A stretch of DNA of 64,000 nt from Pseudomonas graminis (lineage in GTDB: Bacteria; Pseudomonadota; Gammaproteobacteria; Pseudomonadales; Pseudomonadaceae). A model generated the notes under the pieces. The model did not search any database. It was not told the origin of the DNA and saw only the letters and a program-made list of their open reading frames with translations. A program made the translations under genes and the position numbers. The stretch spans positions 1 through 64,000 of the forward strand of contig NZ_FOHW01000025.1 of NCBI RefSeq assembly GCF_900111735.1. The letters run 5' to 3'. This document shows, in pieces, positions 16,815 through 26,355 of the stretch (position 1 is its first letter; each line of letters opens with the position of its first letter).

Positions 16815-18106
16815 GCGCCCTCCACGTTGGCCAGCACGCCTTTGCGTGGCTGTACGCCGGTACGGCTGATGCGAATCAGGCCACGGGGACGCCAGATCAT
16901 CATCAGCACCATGAGGATGCCGAACAGCAGGACGCGGTACTCCGCGAAGCTGCGCAGCAGTTCCGGTGCGACGGTCAGCACGAAGGCCGCGATGACCACG
17001 CCGACGGTCGAGCCCATGCCGCCGAGCACGACGATGGCGAGAATCAGCGCCGACTCGAAGAAAGTGAACGAGGTCGGGTTGACGAAGCCCTGATAGCTGG
17101 CGAAGAACACACCGGCCAGCCCGGCCGTCGACGCGCCGATGGTGAAGGCCGAAAGCTTGACCAGCACGTGGTTCAGGCCCATGGAGCGGCAGGCGATTTC
17201 GTCTTCACGCAGGGCTTCCCACGCGCGGCCGACCGGCATGCGGGTCAGGCGATGCTTGACGTACAGCACAGCCAGCACCACCAGAAACAGCACGGTGTAG
17301 ATGAAGATGAATTTCAGGTCCGGGTTGTATTCGAAGCCGAAGTACTCGTGGATCGGGATGCCGCCGTCTTTGGCGCGACGTCCGAATTCCAGGCCGAAGA
17401 AGGTCGGCGCCGGCACTGCCACTCCGTTCGGTCCGCCGGTGAACGACAGCCAGTTATTGAGCACCAGACGAATGATCTCGCCGAACCCCAGGGTCACGAT
17501 CGCCAGGTAATCCCCGTGCATGCGCAACACCGGAAAGCCGAGGATGCAACCGGCAAGCGCCGCTGCAATGGCTGCCAGCGGCAACGCCGACCAAAACCCC
17601 AGGCCCAGATACTGATAACCCAGCGCCAGGCCGTACGCGCCAATGGCATAGAAGGCCACGTACCCCAGATCCAGCAGACCGGCGAGGCCCACCACGATAT
17701 TAAGGCCCAGGCCCAGCAGCACGTAGATCAGGCCGAGGATGACCACGGTCAGCACGTACTTGTCAGCGAAGATCGGGAAGATCACCGCGATCAGGATCAT
17801 CAGCGGAATGATGAAGCGCAGGCGCGTCTTGTAACCCGGCGGCAGCACGTGCACGCCGGAGCCCGAGCTTTCAAAACTCTGCGCGATGGCCACGCCCTTC
17901 GGCGTCTGCAGGAACAGGCTCATGAAGAAACGACCGACAACGACCACGCCCACCAGCACGGCGACGCGGGCCGGTTGCAGGTTGAAGCCATAGCCGTCCA
18001 GCACGATGCCGACGATCGGGCCAAACACGATCAGCGCCAGCAGGCCGGCGATCACCGCGTCGATCAGGCTTTGTTTGATATCGATAGGTTTAGTAGGTGC
18101 AGACAT
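16811..18106 (-). CDS. livM: Branched-chain-type amino acid ABC permease LivM
   Basis: A 431-aa inner-membrane permease. An extra N-terminal part of about 120 aa with two or three membrane segments (DUF3382) precedes the usual LivM core, which holds KYVLTVVILGLIYVLLGLG, GHLLDLG-like GLAGLLDLGYVAFYAIGAYG and the coupling-helix motif EDEIACRSMGLN. The open frame runs on upstream but MSAPTKPID, two bases after the livH stop, is the evident start. This long form is usual in Pseudomonas (BraE). It forms the pore with LivH. Confidence 0.92.
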   Translation of the reverse strand: MSAPTKPIDIKQSLIDAVIAGLLALIVFGPIVGIVLDGYGFNLQPARVAVLVGVVVVGRFFMSLFLQTPKGVAIAQSFESSGSGVHVLPPGYKTRLRFIIPLMILIAVIFPIFADKYVLTVVILGLIYVLLGLGLNIVVGLAGLLDLGYVAFYAIGAYGLALGYQYLGLGFWSALPLAAIAAALAGCILGFPVLRMHGDYLAIVTLGFGEIIRLVLNNWLSFTGGPNGVAVPAPTFFGLEFGRRAKDGGIPIHEYFGFEYNPDLKFIFIYTVLFLVVLAVLYVKHRLTRMPVGRAWEALREDEIACRSMGLNHVLVKLSAFTIGASTAGLAGVFFASYQGFVNPTSFTFFESALILAIVVLGGMGSTVGVVIAAFVLTVAPELLRSFAEYRVLLFGILMVLMMIWRPRGLIRISRTGVQPRKGVLANVEGA

Positions 18107-18108
18107 GG

Positions 18109-19026
<918 letters not shown>

Positions 19027-19148
19027 GCACGCTCACGAACTTGAAAGGCCAACCTGGCGCGCGGCGACCACTCCCTCGTGAGGAATAGATCGGCGCACAC
19101 AGTGGCAGCAGAAGAAATCCGGCGCCGCCGTCAGACAGCGCCGATTAC

Positions 19149-19192
19149 CGGATCAGGTTGTTTCCCGGCTCACCCCCGTGAAACAACCGATC
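19149..19192 (-). promoter_or_regulatory. Intercistronic hairpin between livK and livHMGF
   Basis: GGATCAGGTTGTTTC and GAAACAACCGATCC pair over about 14 bp with one bulged A. No T-run follows on the minus strand. Such hairpins commonly stabilise the upstream binding-protein message or partly stop transcription so that permease genes are made in smaller amounts. Function inferred. Confidence 0.6.
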
Positions 19193-19208
19193 CGACTAAG
19201 CGCTTAAC

Positions 19209-20345
19209 TCACTTCTGCTTTTCGAGCTGGTGATATTTGCCGTCCTTGTCCCACTGGTAAACCACGTAGTCAGAGACTTTCAGGTCGCCCTTGGTGTCCC
19301 AGGCTTTCTCGCCCATAACGGTTTTGACCGGGTGGGCTTTGAGGAACTTGGCAGCGTCTTCGCCTTTGTTCGACTTGGCGCCGTTGAAGCCAGCGGCCAG
19401 GGCCTGAACCGAAGCGTAGGCGTAGAGGGTGTAGCCTTCTGGCTCGTAGCCGGATTTGCGGAACTGCTCAACCACGGCCTTGCTGTCTGGCAGCATGCGC
19501 GGGTCGGCGCCGAAGGTCATGTACACGCCATCGACGTATTGCGCGCCGCCAGCGGTGGTGACCAGTTCGTCGGTGACAACGCCGTCGTCGGACATGAATT
19601 TCACGTCTTTCAGGCCTTGCTCACGCAGTTGGCGAACCAGTGGGCCGGCTTCCGGGTGCAGGCCGCCGAAGTAAACGACGTCAGCGCCGACGGAGCGGAT
19701 CTTGGTGACCAGGGCGCTGAAGTCCTTCTCGCCACGGGTCAGACCTTCTTCCAGCACAGGCTTCACGCCGCGCTTGGTCAGCTGCTTGGCGGTGGCGTCT
19801 GCCAGGCCTTTGCCGTAGGTATCTTTGTCGTTGATGACGGCGATCTTCTTGCCCTTGAGCACGTCGACGATGTAGTCGCCGGCAACGATGCCTTGCTGAT
19901 CGTCACGGCCGCACATACGGAACATGGCGCTCAGGCCGCGTTCGGTCACGGTCGGGTTGGTGGAGCCAGGGGTGATCGCGATGATGCCGGCTTCGTCATA
20001 GACTTCCGACGCCGGGATGGTCGAGGAGGAGCAGAAGTGACCGACAACGCCGGCGACCTTGTCGGACGCAGCCTTGTTGGCAACGGCAACGGCCTGCTTC
20101 GGTTCGCACGCATCGTCGTAGGCGGTCAGGACGATTTTATCGCCGTTGACGCCGCCCGCAGCGTTGATGGCATCGGCAGCTGCTTGAGCGCCCTTCATGT
20201 ATTGCTCGCCGAATGAGGCGTTGGCGCCGGTCATCGGGCCTGCAACGCCGATCTTGATGTCGGCTGCCTGCGCAAATGAAGCCGCACCCATGGCAGTAGC
20301 CACTGCGAGTGCGAGAAAGCCTTTTCTGTAGAACGTCTGCGACAT
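19209..20345 (-). CDS. livK: ABC transporter substrate-binding protein, LivK/BraC type
   Basis: A 378-aa periplasmic protein of the leucine/isoleucine/valine-binding family. Residues 1-27 are a signal peptide ending AQA. The mature chain starts ADIKIGVAGPMTGANA and has AYDDACEPKQAVAVANKAASD and GHFCSSSTIPASEVYDEAG with the conserved cysteine pair. It is clearly diverged from my memory of P. aeruginosa BraC, so the ligand may differ. AAGGAGC precedes the ATG. It is the first gene of the operon and has a perfect sigma54 promoter upstream. Confidence 0.9.
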   Translation of the reverse strand: MSQTFYRKGFLALAVATAMGAASFAQAADIKIGVAGPMTGANASFGEQYMKGAQAAADAINAAGGVNGDKIVLTAYDDACEPKQAVAVANKAASDKVAGVVGHFCSSSTIPASEVYDEAGIIAITPGSTNPTVTERGLSAMFRMCGRDDQQGIVAGDYIVDVLKGKKIAVINDKDTYGKGLADATAKQLTKRGVKPVLEEGLTRGEKDFSALVTKIRSVGADVVYFGGLHPEAGPLVRQLREQGLKDVKFMSDDGVVTDELVTTAGGAQYVDGVYMTFGADPRMLPDSKAVVEQFRKSGYEPEGYTLYAYASVQALAAGFNGAKSNKGEDAAKFLKAHPVKTVMGEKAWDTKGDLKVSDYVVYQWDKDGKYHQLEKQK

Positions 20346-20399
20346 GAGTTGGTGCTCCTTGGGTTTTTTAATTAGCACTGCGACCACAGAGCTGCTGCG

Positions 20400-20415
20400 A
20401 GCAAGTGGCGTGCCA
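20400..20415 (-). promoter_or_regulatory. Sigma54 promoter of livKHMGF
   Basis: On the minus strand TGGCACGCCACTTGCT is an exact match to TGGCACG-N4-TTGCW. It lies 54 bp before the livK ATG. Confidence 0.85.
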
Positions 20416-20488
20416 TCGGTTTTTTATTCTTGAGAAACTCGTCGTTTTGTTGCTATCCGACTGATTCCTGCCCTTTTTCACGGGGCGT

Positions 20489-20585
20489 GCAACCGTCTAA
20501 ACCGCGCAAGGTGCAACCTTGCGACTTTAAAAGAGCAACCCTGGCGAGACAGGCGCGCAACCGCGCCATCCTCACCTGTACAACC
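20489..20585 (-). promoter_or_regulatory. Five phased GGTTGY repeats upstream of the livK sigma54 promoter
   Basis: On the minus strand GGTTGC occurs at 20489-20494, 20513-20518, 20535-20540 and 20557-20562, and GGTTGT at 20580-20585. Start-to-start spacings are 24, 22, 22 and 23 bp, close to two helical turns. The array begins about 74 bp upstream of the -24 element, where enhancer-binding proteins bind. One repeat is part of the palindrome GCAAGGTTGCACCTTGC. The activator is unknown. Confidence 0.6.
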
Positions 20586-20702
20586 CTGTTGTTACAGCAT
20601 GCGTCACCTAACTGCACACCGCCGGTGCGGCACCGCTACGGGCCGCACCATTTGAGGGTAGTGGATGTAGGAGAAAGCGTTGTTTTGGAGAGAGAATTCT
20701 TC

Positions 20703-21986
20703 TCAGATAACGATTCTGAGGCATTGGCCCGCATGGTATAGCGAAAAGCCAGCCTCATACAAAGAACTGCGCAGTCCGACGGCCGCCAGCGGCTGCATCT
20801 GCGCAAAGGGGATGGGTAGGACACTGGCGTTGCCACTGCACAGATAATCGGCGAATGCTTTGCCGACGACTGTTCCTGTGGTGTTCCCGCGTCCGTTGTA
20901 ACCGGTGACGGCGACCAGTCCTGGTGCAGGCTCGAACATTCGCAGCAAGTGATCGGGCGTAAACGCGATGCAGCCGGTCCACGTGCATTCCCACTCAACC
21001 GTTTTGAGGTACGGGAAATAATGCTGCTGCACACGATCCGCCCATGCCTTCAGAAACCACCCAGGCTTCTGATTGCCATTGCCCAGACTGCCCAACAACA
21101 GCCGACCATCGGCATCGCGACGAATGCTGCTGAGCACCTGGCGCGTGTCCCAGGAGCCCTGCCCACCTGGCAAAATCTGCTGCGCCGCGTCTTCGGTCAG
21201 TGGCGCCGAGGCCACCTGGTAGTAATAGCCGGGGAAGAAGTTGCGCCGCAGTTCCGTCCATTCGCCCTCGGTGTAGGCGTTGGACGCGATGACGACTTGC
21301 TCGGCAAGCACCGCCCCGTTTTCGGTGATCACGCACCAGCGCGAGCCTTGTCGTTCAAGGCGCTTGACCGGCGAGTGATCGAAACGCTGGCCGCCCAATT
21401 GCGTGACGGCCGCCGCCAACCCGCTCGTGTAGGCCATCGGGTTGATGGTGCCAGCGCGGTGATCGAGTAATGCGGAGGTGATTTCTGTGGTGCCGGTCGC
21501 TTCCTGACAGACTTTGCCGGTGAGTAATTCCACCGGAGCGCCGCGTCGCGTCCATTGTTCTGCCCGGCTGCGCAGGTCCAGCTCGCCCTTGGCGTTGTGC
21601 GCCATGTGCAGCGTGCCTTTGCGCGTCGCCTGGCAGTCGATGCCGTATTTTTCGATGAGGCTGAAGACCAGCGACGGCGCATTGCCGAGCATGGTGTTGA
21701 GCTGGCTGCCGACTTTCTCGCCGAAGCCGGCTTCAATTTCGTCAGGCGGAATCCACAGGCCGGCGTTGACCAGTCCTACGTTCCGCCCGGATCCGCCCTG
21801 CCCGGTGCGATGGGCTTCGACGACAGCGACCGTCTTGCCTTGCTCAAGCAGATGAATGGCTGCCGACAACCCCGTGATACCTGCGCCGATGACGCACACA
21901 TCGACAGTCACTTCCCCGCTCAACGCGGGCGCTTCGGGCCTTTGCGGCGTCAGCGTTTCCCACAGACACTCTTCGCGTAACGGCAT
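20703..21986 (-). CDS. amaA: L-pipecolate oxidase (FAD-dependent)
   Basis: A 427-aa DAO-family flavoprotein. The FAD motif is GAGITG (residues 34-39) with Glu57 at the end of strand 2, followed by GQGGSGRNVGLVNAGLW. ECTWTGCIAFTPDHL and GYNGRGNTTGTVVGKAFADY are the C-terminal FAD-domain marks. The neighbourhood (amaB plus a divergent LysR gene) is that of the Pseudomonas amaR-amaAB locus, where AmaA oxidises L-pipecolate to piperideine-6-carboxylate in lysine breakdown. On sequence alone other amine substrates are possible. A REPIN separates it from amaB. Confidence 0.82.
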   Translation of the reverse strand: MPLREECLWETLTPQRPEAPALSGEVTVDVCVIGAGITGLSAAIHLLEQGKTVAVVEAHRTGQGGSGRNVGLVNAGLWIPPDEIEAGFGEKVGSQLNTMLGNAPSLVFSLIEKYGIDCQATRKGTLHMAHNAKGELDLRSRAEQWTRRGAPVELLTGKVCQEATGTTEITSALLDHRAGTINPMAYTSGLAAAVTQLGGQRFDHSPVKRLERQGSRWCVITENGAVLAEQVVIASNAYTEGEWTELRRNFFPGYYYQVASAPLTEDAAQQILPGGQGSWDTRQVLSSIRRDADGRLLLGSLGNGNQKPGWFLKAWADRVQQHYFPYLKTVEWECTWTGCIAFTPDHLLRMFEPAPGLVAVTGYNGRGNTTGTVVGKAFADYLCSGNASVLPIPFAQMQPLAAVGLRSSLYEAGFSLYHAGQCLRIVI

Positions 21987-22022
21987 CGCAAAACCTCGGA
22001 GAGAGACAACGATGATTCAAAT

Positions 22023-22050
22023 GATCGTTCCCACGCTCTGCGTGGGAATG
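22023..22050. repeat. Single REP arm, GATCGTTCCCACGCTCTGCG type
   Basis: GATCGTTCCCACGC..GCGTGGGAATG with its own short hairpin, the same family as at 13537-13665, upstream of amaA. Confidence 0.7.
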
Positions 22051-22075
22051 AATACGCGCGCGGATGACTTAAACC

Positions 22076-22208
22076 TGTAGGAGCGTGGCTTGTCCCGCGA
22101 TCGGCTGCGCAGCAGTCGTAATGCGTTTCCCCGGTTGATTCAGACAAACCGGGTTCAAGAACTTACTGCCGCTGCGCGCCAGATCGCGGGACAAGCCACG
22201 CTCCTACA
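22076..22208. repeat. REPIN with conserved core (copy 2 of 3)
   Basis: Arms as in copy 1 enclose a core that is nearly the same as the copy at 24787 (CGATCGGCTGC, GCAGTCGTAAT, CCCCGGTTG, TCAGACAAAC, ACTGCCGCT). It lies between amaB and amaA and ends 8 bp from the amaB stop. Confidence 0.85.
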
Positions 22209-22215
22209 CAAACCA

Positions 22216-23706
22216 TCAATCGAAGGTAATCCCCTGCGCCAGCGGCAATTCCCGGGAGTAGTTCACGGTCGCAGTCTGGCGGCGCATGTAGCCTTTCCAC
22301 GAGTCCGAGCCGGATTCGCGACCGCCGCCGGTTTCTTTCTCGCCACCGAACGCGCCACCAATCTCTGCACCACTCGGGCCAATGTTGACGTTGGCGATGC
22401 CGCAATCGCTGCCCAGCGCCGAGATGAATTGCTCGGCCTCGCGCACGTCGGTGGTGAAGATGCAGGACGACAAACCTTGGGGCACATCGTTGTTCAGGCG
22501 CACCGCCTCGCTGAATTCCTCATAGCCCACCACGTACAGAATCGGCGCGAAGGTTTCGCTGCGCACGACATCGCTCTGCTCCGGCATCTCGACGATAGCC
22601 GGGGAGACGTAGTAACCGTTGGGGAATTGCTCTTGCAACTGGCGCTTGCCGCCAAACACCTTGCCGCCTTCGCTCAACGCCTGTTCCAGGGCTTCTTGCA
22701 TGTTTTCGTAGCTTTGCTTGTCGATCAGCGGACCCACCAGATTGCCTTCCAGCGGATGCCCGATGCGCACTTTGGCGTACGCCGCTTTCAGGCGCTCGAC
22801 GAACTCCGCCTTCACCGACGAGTGCGCGATCAAACGGCGCAGGGTGGTGCAACGTTGGCCAGCCGTGCCGACAGCGCTGAACAGCACCGCGCGGACGGCC
22901 AGATCCAGGTCGGCACTTGGGGTCAGAATCATCGCGTTGTTGCCGCCCAGCTCAAGAATGCTGCGGGCGAAACGTGCAGCGAGTTTCGGCGCCACTTCGC
23001 GGCCCATGCGTGTGCTGCCAGTGGCACTGATCAGCGCGACGCGGGCGTCATCGACCAACGCCTCACCGGCTTCGCGGCCGCCGACGATGCATTGGGTGAG
23101 GTACTGCGGAGCGTCCGAGAACTCAGCCGCGACCTTATCGAACAGCGCCTGGCAAGCCAGCGCCGTCAGCGGCGTCTTTTCCGAAGGTTTCCAGATCACC
23201 GAGTTACCGCAGACCAGTGCCAATGCGGTGTTCCACGACCAGACCGCGACAGGGAAGTTGAATGCGCTGATGACGCCGACGACGCCCAGCGGGTGCCAGG
23301 TTTCACGCATGTGGTGACCCGGGCGCTCGGAAGCGATGGTCAGGCCGTACATCTGACGCGACAGGCCGACGGCGAAGTCGCAGATGTCGATCATTTCCTG
23401 CACTTCGCCAAGACCTTCCTGAGTGATCTTGCCGGCTTCCCACGACACCAGCTCGCCCAGGTCGGTTTTGTGCTTGCGCAGCGCTTCGCCAAACAGACGA
23501 ATCAGCTCACCACGACGGGGCGCGGGCACTTTGCGCCACGCGTCGAAGGCGTGGTCGGCGCGGGTGATGCGCTGCTCGACTTCGGCGGCGCTTTCCCAGC
23601 TCACCGACGCCACCTGGCTGCCATCGATCGGCGTGTGAACAGGCTTGTCGCCCTTTAGATAAAGCGCGGCATCGACACCGAGTCGGGTAAGCAGGTCGTT
23701 GAGCAT
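22216..23706 (-). CDS. amaB: Piperideine-6-carboxylate / aminoadipate semialdehyde dehydrogenase
   Basis: A 496-aa aldehyde dehydrogenase of the ALDH7 (antiquitin-like) type. Catalytic residues are Asn150 (SAFNFP), Glu252 (LELGGNNAM) and Cys286 (AGQRCTTLR); Lys173 contacts the cofactor. ALDH7 marks include GPSGAEIGGAFGGEKETGGG near the C-terminus. AmaB oxidises piperideine-6-carboxylate (2-aminoadipate semialdehyde) to 2-aminoadipate after AmaA. It is first in the leftward amaB-amaA unit and divergent from the LysR gene. Confidence 0.88.
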   Translation of the reverse strand: MLNDLLTRLGVDAALYLKGDKPVHTPIDGSQVASVSWESAAEVEQRITRADHAFDAWRKVPAPRRGELIRLFGEALRKHKTDLGELVSWEAGKITQEGLGEVQEMIDICDFAVGLSRQMYGLTIASERPGHHMRETWHPLGVVGVISAFNFPVAVWSWNTALALVCGNSVIWKPSEKTPLTALACQALFDKVAAEFSDAPQYLTQCIVGGREAGEALVDDARVALISATGSTRMGREVAPKLAARFARSILELGGNNAMILTPSADLDLAVRAVLFSAVGTAGQRCTTLRRLIAHSSVKAEFVERLKAAYAKVRIGHPLEGNLVGPLIDKQSYENMQEALEQALSEGGKVFGGKRQLQEQFPNGYYVSPAIVEMPEQSDVVRSETFAPILYVVGYEEFSEAVRLNNDVPQGLSSCIFTTDVREAEQFISALGSDCGIANVNIGPSGAEIGGAFGGEKETGGGRESGSDSWKGYMRRQTATVNYSRELPLAQGITFD

Positions 23707-23862
23707 GATTTCTCCTGAAACTGATCGTAAGCGCGAAAGCGGAATGCCAAATATTGGTTATTTCGTCAGCCTCTAGTAATAGCTGCCCGGCGACACTGCA
23801 ACAAACGACGATTAAGCGAGATATCATTCCGTTTTTTCATGCTGACGCTGAACGAGCCGAAT

Positions 23863-24768
23863 ATGCTGAGCAAACGCCATCTCCCGTCGGTCACCGCGCT
23901 GCAATGTTTTGAAGCGGTGACCCGGCACCTGAGTTTCACCCGTGCGGCCGAGGAGCTGAACCTCACCCAGAGCGCCGTCAGCAAGCAGGTGGCCCAGCTG
24001 GAGGAGTTGGTGCAGCATCTGTTGTTCCGACGGGTTCGTCGGCGCCTGCAACTGACGCCAGCCGGAGCGCTGTACCTGGGCGAGGTGCGCAAAGTGCTCA
24101 CGCAGATGGAAATGTCGACGCACTTCCTGCGTTCCTACGGCGGCGAAACCGAAGTCTTGCGCGTATCGACGCCTTCGACCTTCGGCGCCCGCTGGCTGGT
24201 ACCGCGACTCAAGGGCTGGCGCTTGCGTCATCCGCACATTCATCTGGATCTGGTCAACGAACAGGAAAGCGATGACCTGGCTCAGAGCCGCTGCGACCTG
24301 TCGTTCTATTTCGGCGGTGGCGCCCGACCCGGTGCCGAGAGCGTGAGGCTGTTCAGTGAAGAGCTCGTCCCGGTCTGCGCTCCAGGCAGCGTGCCTGAGG
24401 AGCCGTTCACCGATCCTACGCAACTGACCGATCTGGTCCTGCTGCAAAACGCGCATCGTCCCCAGGCCTGGCATGACTGGTTCGACAGTCAGGGTTACCA
24501 GACCGAGCACAGCTATCACGGCCCGCGCTTCGAAACGATCTATATGTGCATTCGCGCAGCGCAAGTGGGCTGCGGCGTCGCGCTGCTGCCCCGGTTTCTG
24601 GTGGAGGAAGAGCTGGCGGACGGCAAGCTGATCATCCCCTGGCAACACGCCCTCCCCAGCCAGGATGCGTATTACCTGGCATACCCGGAGCACGCCGCCG
24701 AAGTGCCGAAGATTCGCGTGTTTGTGGAGTGGATGCTGGAACAGCTCAATGAGCCAACGCCGCAGTAG
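23863..24768 (+). CDS. amaR: LysR family regulator, AmaR-like
   Basis: A 301-aa LysR-type regulator of the GcvA/AmpR-like subgroup. The helix-turn-helix is near residues 20-40 (LSFTRAAEELNLTQSAVSKQ), and the effector domain opens with LRVSTPSTFGARWLVPRL. I chose the ATG at 23863, which has a GAGC ribosome site; the ATG at 23839 has none and would add eight residues. It is divergent from amaB across about 155 bp, the arrangement of the amaR-amaAB locus, where it is expected to activate amaAB with a pathway intermediate. Confidence 0.8.
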   Translation: MLSKRHLPSVTALQCFEAVTRHLSFTRAAEELNLTQSAVSKQVAQLEELVQHLLFRRVRRRLQLTPAGALYLGEVRKVLTQMEMSTHFLRSYGGETEVLRVSTPSTFGARWLVPRLKGWRLRHPHIHLDLVNEQESDDLAQSRCDLSFYFGGGARPGAESVRLFSEELVPVCAPGSVPEEPFTDPTQLTDLVLLQNAHRPQAWHDWFDSQGYQTEHSYHGPRFETIYMCIRAAQVGCGVALLPRFLVEEELADGKLIIPWQHALPSQDAYYLAYPEHAAEVPKIRVFVEWMLEQLNEPTPQ

Positions 24769-24786
24769 TCTGGATATCCGCAACAT

Positions 24787-24919
24787 TGTAGGAGCGTGGC
24801 TTGTCCCGCGATCGGCTGCTTAGCAGTCGTAATCCGTTCCCCCGGTTGTGTCAGACAAACAGCATTCACCAGCATGACTGCCGCTTCGCGCCAGATCGCG
24901 GGACAAGCCACGCTCCTAC
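24787..24919. repeat. REPIN with conserved core (copy 3 of 3)
   Basis: Arms TGTAGGAGCGTGGCTTGTCC and inverted mate enclose a core closely matching copy 2. It lies directly after amaR. The remaining stretch to 25097 holds only the pncB leader, with a GGCCGC..GCGGCC hairpin near 25060. Confidence 0.85.
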
Positions 24920-25097
24920 CGGAAATCACCGTGCACCCAAACATTTCTGCCCCTCTTCCACGACCACTGGCATTATGTCGGCCATCGTCAATAACAAACC
25001 GGACGTACCGCCACAGCGCTACCGCAAGGTTGTATGCGACACACCCAATTGAATCCCGGGCCGCACATTGGCGGCCGCTGCTGGCTGGAGCGACACA

Positions 25098-26297
25098 ATG
25101 AGTGAGAGCGCTTTCGCGGACCGCATCGTGCAGAACCTGCTCGATACCGACCTCTATAAGCTGAGCATGATGCAGGCCGTGCTGCACAACTACCCCAACG
25201 TCGAAGTCGAGTGGGAGTTTCGCTGCCGCAACGGTGAAGACCTCAGGCCGTATCTGAACGAGATCCGCTATCAGATCGAGCAGCTCTGCGACCTGTCGCT
25301 GAGTGTCGACGAGACCGGTTTCCTCGAGCGCATCAATTTCATGAAGCCCGACTTCCTGCGTTTCCTCGGGCTGTTCCGTTTCAACTTGCGCTACGTCCAG
25401 ACCACCATCGAAAACGACGAACTGTGCATCCGCCTGTCCGGCCCGTGGCTGCACGTGATCCTCTTCGAAGTGCCCGTCCTGGCCATCGTCAGCGAAGTCC
25501 GCAATCGCCATCGCAACCCGGAAACCCTGCTCAGTCAGGCTCGCGATCAGCTGTATCGAAAATTCGACTGGCTGAACGCAACCGCCACCGCCGACGAACT
25601 GGCGGAATTGAAAGTCGCTGACTTCGGCACGCGCCGGCGTTTCTCCTACGCGGTGCAGGAAGACGTCGTTTCGGTGCTGAAAAAGGATTTCCCCGGCCAG
25701 TTCGTCGGCACCAGTAACGTGCACCTGGCGCGCAAATTCGACCTCAAGCCTCTCGGCACCATGGCCCACGAATGGATCATGGCCCACCAGCAACTCGGCC
25801 CGCGCCTGATCGACAGCCAGATTGCCGCCCTCGATTGCTGGGTGCGCGAATACCGAGGCCTGCTGGGTATTGCGCTGACAGACTGCATCACCACCGATGC
25901 CTTCCTCGGTGATTTCGACCTGTTCTTCGCCAAGCTCTTCGACGGCCTGCGCCACGATTCGGGCGATCCTGTGCAGTGGGCCGAAAAATGCATCCGGCAT
26001 TATCAAAAGCTGGGCATCGAGCCGATGAGCAAGACGCTGGTGTTCTCCGACGGGTTGAATCTGCCCAAGGCGCTGGAAATATTCCGGGCGCTGCGGGGCC
26101 GCATCAACGTCAGTTTCGGGATCGGCACCAACCTGACCGCCGACATCCCGGGGATCCAGCCGATGAGCATCGTGCTGAAAATGACCGCCTGCGCCGGCCA
26201 GCCCGTCGCCAAGATTTCCGACGAGCCCGGCAAAACGCAGTGCAAGGACCCGGAATTCGTGTCCTATCTGCGCCACGTATTCAAGGTGCCAGCCTGA
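25098..26297 (+). CDS. pncB: Nicotinate phosphoribosyltransferase PncB
   Basis: A 399-aa enzyme joining nicotinate and PRPP to give nicotinate mononucleotide in NAD salvage. The active-site histidine that is phosphorylated by ATP is His224 in GTMAHEWIMAHQQLG. DTDLYKLSMMQAVL (17-30), ADFGTRRRFS and the phosphate-binding FGIGTNLTAD are all in place. The ATG at 25098 follows a GGAGCGACACA ribosome site. The next gene, nadE, completes the route to NAD; the two are 58 bp apart and probably cotranscribed. Confidence 0.95.
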   Translation: MSESAFADRIVQNLLDTDLYKLSMMQAVLHNYPNVEVEWEFRCRNGEDLRPYLNEIRYQIEQLCDLSLSVDETGFLERINFMKPDFLRFLGLFRFNLRYVQTTIENDELCIRLSGPWLHVILFEVPVLAIVSEVRNRHRNPETLLSQARDQLYRKFDWLNATATADELAELKVADFGTRRRFSYAVQEDVVSVLKKDFPGQFVGTSNVHLARKFDLKPLGTMAHEWIMAHQQLGPRLIDSQIAALDCWVREYRGLLGIALTDCITTDAFLGDFDLFFAKLFDGLRHDSGDPVQWAEKCIRHYQKLGIEPMSKTLVFSDGLNLPKALEIFRALRGRINVSFGIGTNLTADIPGIQPMSIVLKMTACAGQPVAKISDEPGKTQCKDPEFVSYLRHVFKVPA

Positions 26298-26355
26298 GTC
26301 GAGCACCGACCGCCGCCCTTTTTATGCCATTCCTTTTTTGCTCGAGGAGTCAATC

